From Ignavibacteriaceae bacterium (lineage in GTDB: Bacteria > Bacteroidota > Ignavibacteria > Ignavibacteriales > Ignavibacteriaceae), in NCBI GenBank assembly GCA_023231105.1, contig JALNWB010000198.1:1-6578 (forward strand): a stretch of 6,578 bases of DNA, in the 5' to 3' direction. Shown here piece after piece: positions 5,754-6,578 of the stretch (position 1 is the first letter of the stretch; every line of letters begins with the position of its first letter). A program made the translations under genes and the position numbers. The notes beneath the pieces are model-generated. The model was not told the DNA's origin, searched no databases, and saw only the letters and a program-made list of their open reading frames with translations.

Positions 5754-5823
5754 GCATGGCAATTAACAAGCGTAAACCACGCGAGTGTGTAACAAATTCA
5801 GATCACGCACGCTACCGTTAGGC
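5754..5823 (+). repeat. attC-like site (copy 2) after the third lipoprotein gene
   Basis: The element starts about ten bases after the stop codon and ends in GTTAGGC (5817-5823), a full match to the integron right core GTTRRRY. TAAC (5764-5767) can pair with GTTA (5817-5820), AGCGT (5769-5773) with ACGCT (5809-5813), and GTGTG (5785-5789) with CACGC (5804-5808, one G-T pair). This leaves small unpaired spacers and an asymmetrical bulge, the layout of attC. The left core AATTAAC differs from RYYYAAC at one base. It shares GCATGG, AACCACG...TGTGTA and ACCGTTAG with 4064-4155. About 60-70 bp is within the usual attC size range. No integrase gene is in the window, so the identification is tentative. 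Confidence 0.45.
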
Positions 5824-5833
5824 ATGGGCAATA

Positions 5834-5849
5834 GTTGAGTATGCTCAAC
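5834..5849 (-). terminator. Small hairpin after the FG-GAP gene, possible terminator
   Basis: GTTGAG and CTCAAC form a perfect 6-bp stem around a TATG loop, eight bases beyond the stop codon of the minus-strand gene and between two convergent genes. No long T-run follows on the minus strand (TATTGCC), so termination would be weak. Confidence 0.3.
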
Positions 5850-5856
5850 AGGGAAT

Positions 5857-6578
5857 TTATTTTAGTTCTTCCCGTTTAACAAATTTTTCTCCGTTCCAAA
5901 AAAGGATTTGAGATTTTAATAACTCCGTATATTCTTTTGTATCGGATAAAGGATAATTAAGTTTTCCATCTCTTACAAGCAAATCTCTTGCAACTCTAAA
6001 ATTATCCGTAACAACAATTTTAAAATCATGGAAATTATAATTTATTTTATACCAAATTATAAGAAGTGCCGAAGAGGTTTCGTTCGTACTAAAAAAAATC
6101 TCTCTCTGATCTTCAAGGTCATCTATTCCCTCATATATACCGGCAAATCGATGCCCAAAATATTTATTTAAATCAGTATTTGGTACGAGAATTAATTGCA
6201 TAAACATCTGAATACTATTTTTATAGAACATGTACTCTTTTGAGGAAGGTGTTTGTCCCGAAATATTATTTAAACCAACTACAAAACATCCAACTCTTTC
6301 TAGTCCATTATTAATAAAAACCATTATTAATTCTTTTTTACCATCATTATTCAAATCGCCGCTAGCCAAACCCTTTGGCCAATCCCCGACCGGATAATCA
6401 GTTTGGGCTTCAAATAGTGCTGTATTATTGGCGACTTTTTTCAATAAAATTGAGACACTATTACCGCCATAATTTACCGCAGCCAAATCAAGCCTGCCAT
6501 CCAGATTAAAATCGCCGTTGATTAGGGCTATTGGCTTATCCTCCAGGGTATAGCTGATTGGCCTGCCAAAAGTTCCAT
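5857..6578 (-). CDS. FG-GAP/VCBS-repeat protein, C-terminal part (5' end outside the window)
   Basis: The frame is open from the window edge (first whole codon at 6576) to TAA at 5857-5859, giving 239 visible residues; the start lies outside the window. The TTG at 6484-6486 is not a plausible start because the frame upstream reads GTFGRPISYTLEDKPIALIN and then the first repeat. Two FG-GAP/VCBS repeats are seen, with Ca-binding DxNxDG loops: GDFNLDGRLDLAAVNYGG (visible residues 21-38) and GDLNNDGKKELIMVF (73-87). GIDDLEDQREIFFS further on may be a decayed third. The C-terminal ~150 residues (ending ILFWNGEKFVKREELK) carry no clear repeat. Such proteins form beta-propellers, usually secreted or on the surface, often with adhesive roles; here the role is unknown. 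It converges with the lipoprotein gene at 4179-5744. There is no sign of a C-terminal sorting domain. Confidence 0.85.
   Translation of the reverse strand, partial: GTFGRPISYTLEDKPIALINGDFNLDGRLDLAAVNYGGNSVSILLKKVANNTALFEAQTDYPVGDWPKGLASGDLNNDGKKELIMVFINNGLERVGCFVVGLNNISGQTPSSKEYMFYKNSIQMFMQLILVPNTDLNKYFGHRFAGIYEGIDDLEDQREIFFSTNETSSALLIIWYKINYNFHDFKIVVTDNFRVARDLLVRDGKLNYPLSDTKEYTELLKSQILFWNGEKFVKREELK

Noticed and set aside
5282..5762. Minus-strand frames at 5282-5488 and 5532-5762
   Set aside because: They are antisense to the C-terminal jelly-roll domain of the third lipoprotein and lack start signals and domain content.

Overview
The window looks like an AT-rich chromosomal accessory region from a member of the Bacteroidota/Ignavibacteria (FCB) lineage. 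This is inferred from three lipoproteins that carry a 'CKKD' motif right after the lipobox, LamG/FN3/FG-GAP surface modules, and a type of small hypothetical protein and sigma-like protein I associate with Ignavibacteria. No rRNA, tRNA, CRISPR array, transposase or integrase was found.

Layout. (1) 34-1011, minus strand: a ~325-residue protein with a weak resemblance to sigma-factor region 2. (2) 1071-1172, in the divergent intergenic space: two perfect 20-bp palindromes with matching flanks in opposite orientation, which look like a REP doublet (REPIN). (3) 1292-1765, plus strand: a small helical hypothetical protein. (4) 1766-2326, without a convincing gene: a pair of palindromes in inverted orientation, then a 21-bp tandem array with five near-perfect units and diverged units in the same register on both sides. 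(5) 2327-2923, 3103-4044 and 4179-5744, plus strand: three lipoproteins in tandem with nearly the same signal/anchor leader but unrelated bodies (a small beta-type domain; FN3 plus jelly roll; carboxypeptidase-regulatory-like plus LamG plus a second jelly roll). (6) 5857-6578, minus strand: the C-terminal part of an FG-GAP/VCBS-repeat protein that runs off the window edge.

The most interesting signal is around the third lipoprotein. The intergenic sequences before and after it share a GCATGG motif, an AACCACG...TGTGTA block and an ACCGTTAG core. The downstream copy ends in GTTAGGC, which fits the integron attC right core (GTTRRRY), and can fold into an attC-like stem. The gene begins 29 nt after the upstream core and the downstream site begins within ~20 nt of the stop codon, which is the geometry of an integron gene cassette of about 1.67 kb. 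The upstream copy is less convincing, so this is a hypothesis.

Functionally, the right half encodes proteins probably anchored to the outer membrane and perhaps exposed on the surface, built from adhesive or carbohydrate-binding-type folds. The left half has a possible regulator and a gene of unknown role among repeat elements. The sequence does not show that the two halves work together.
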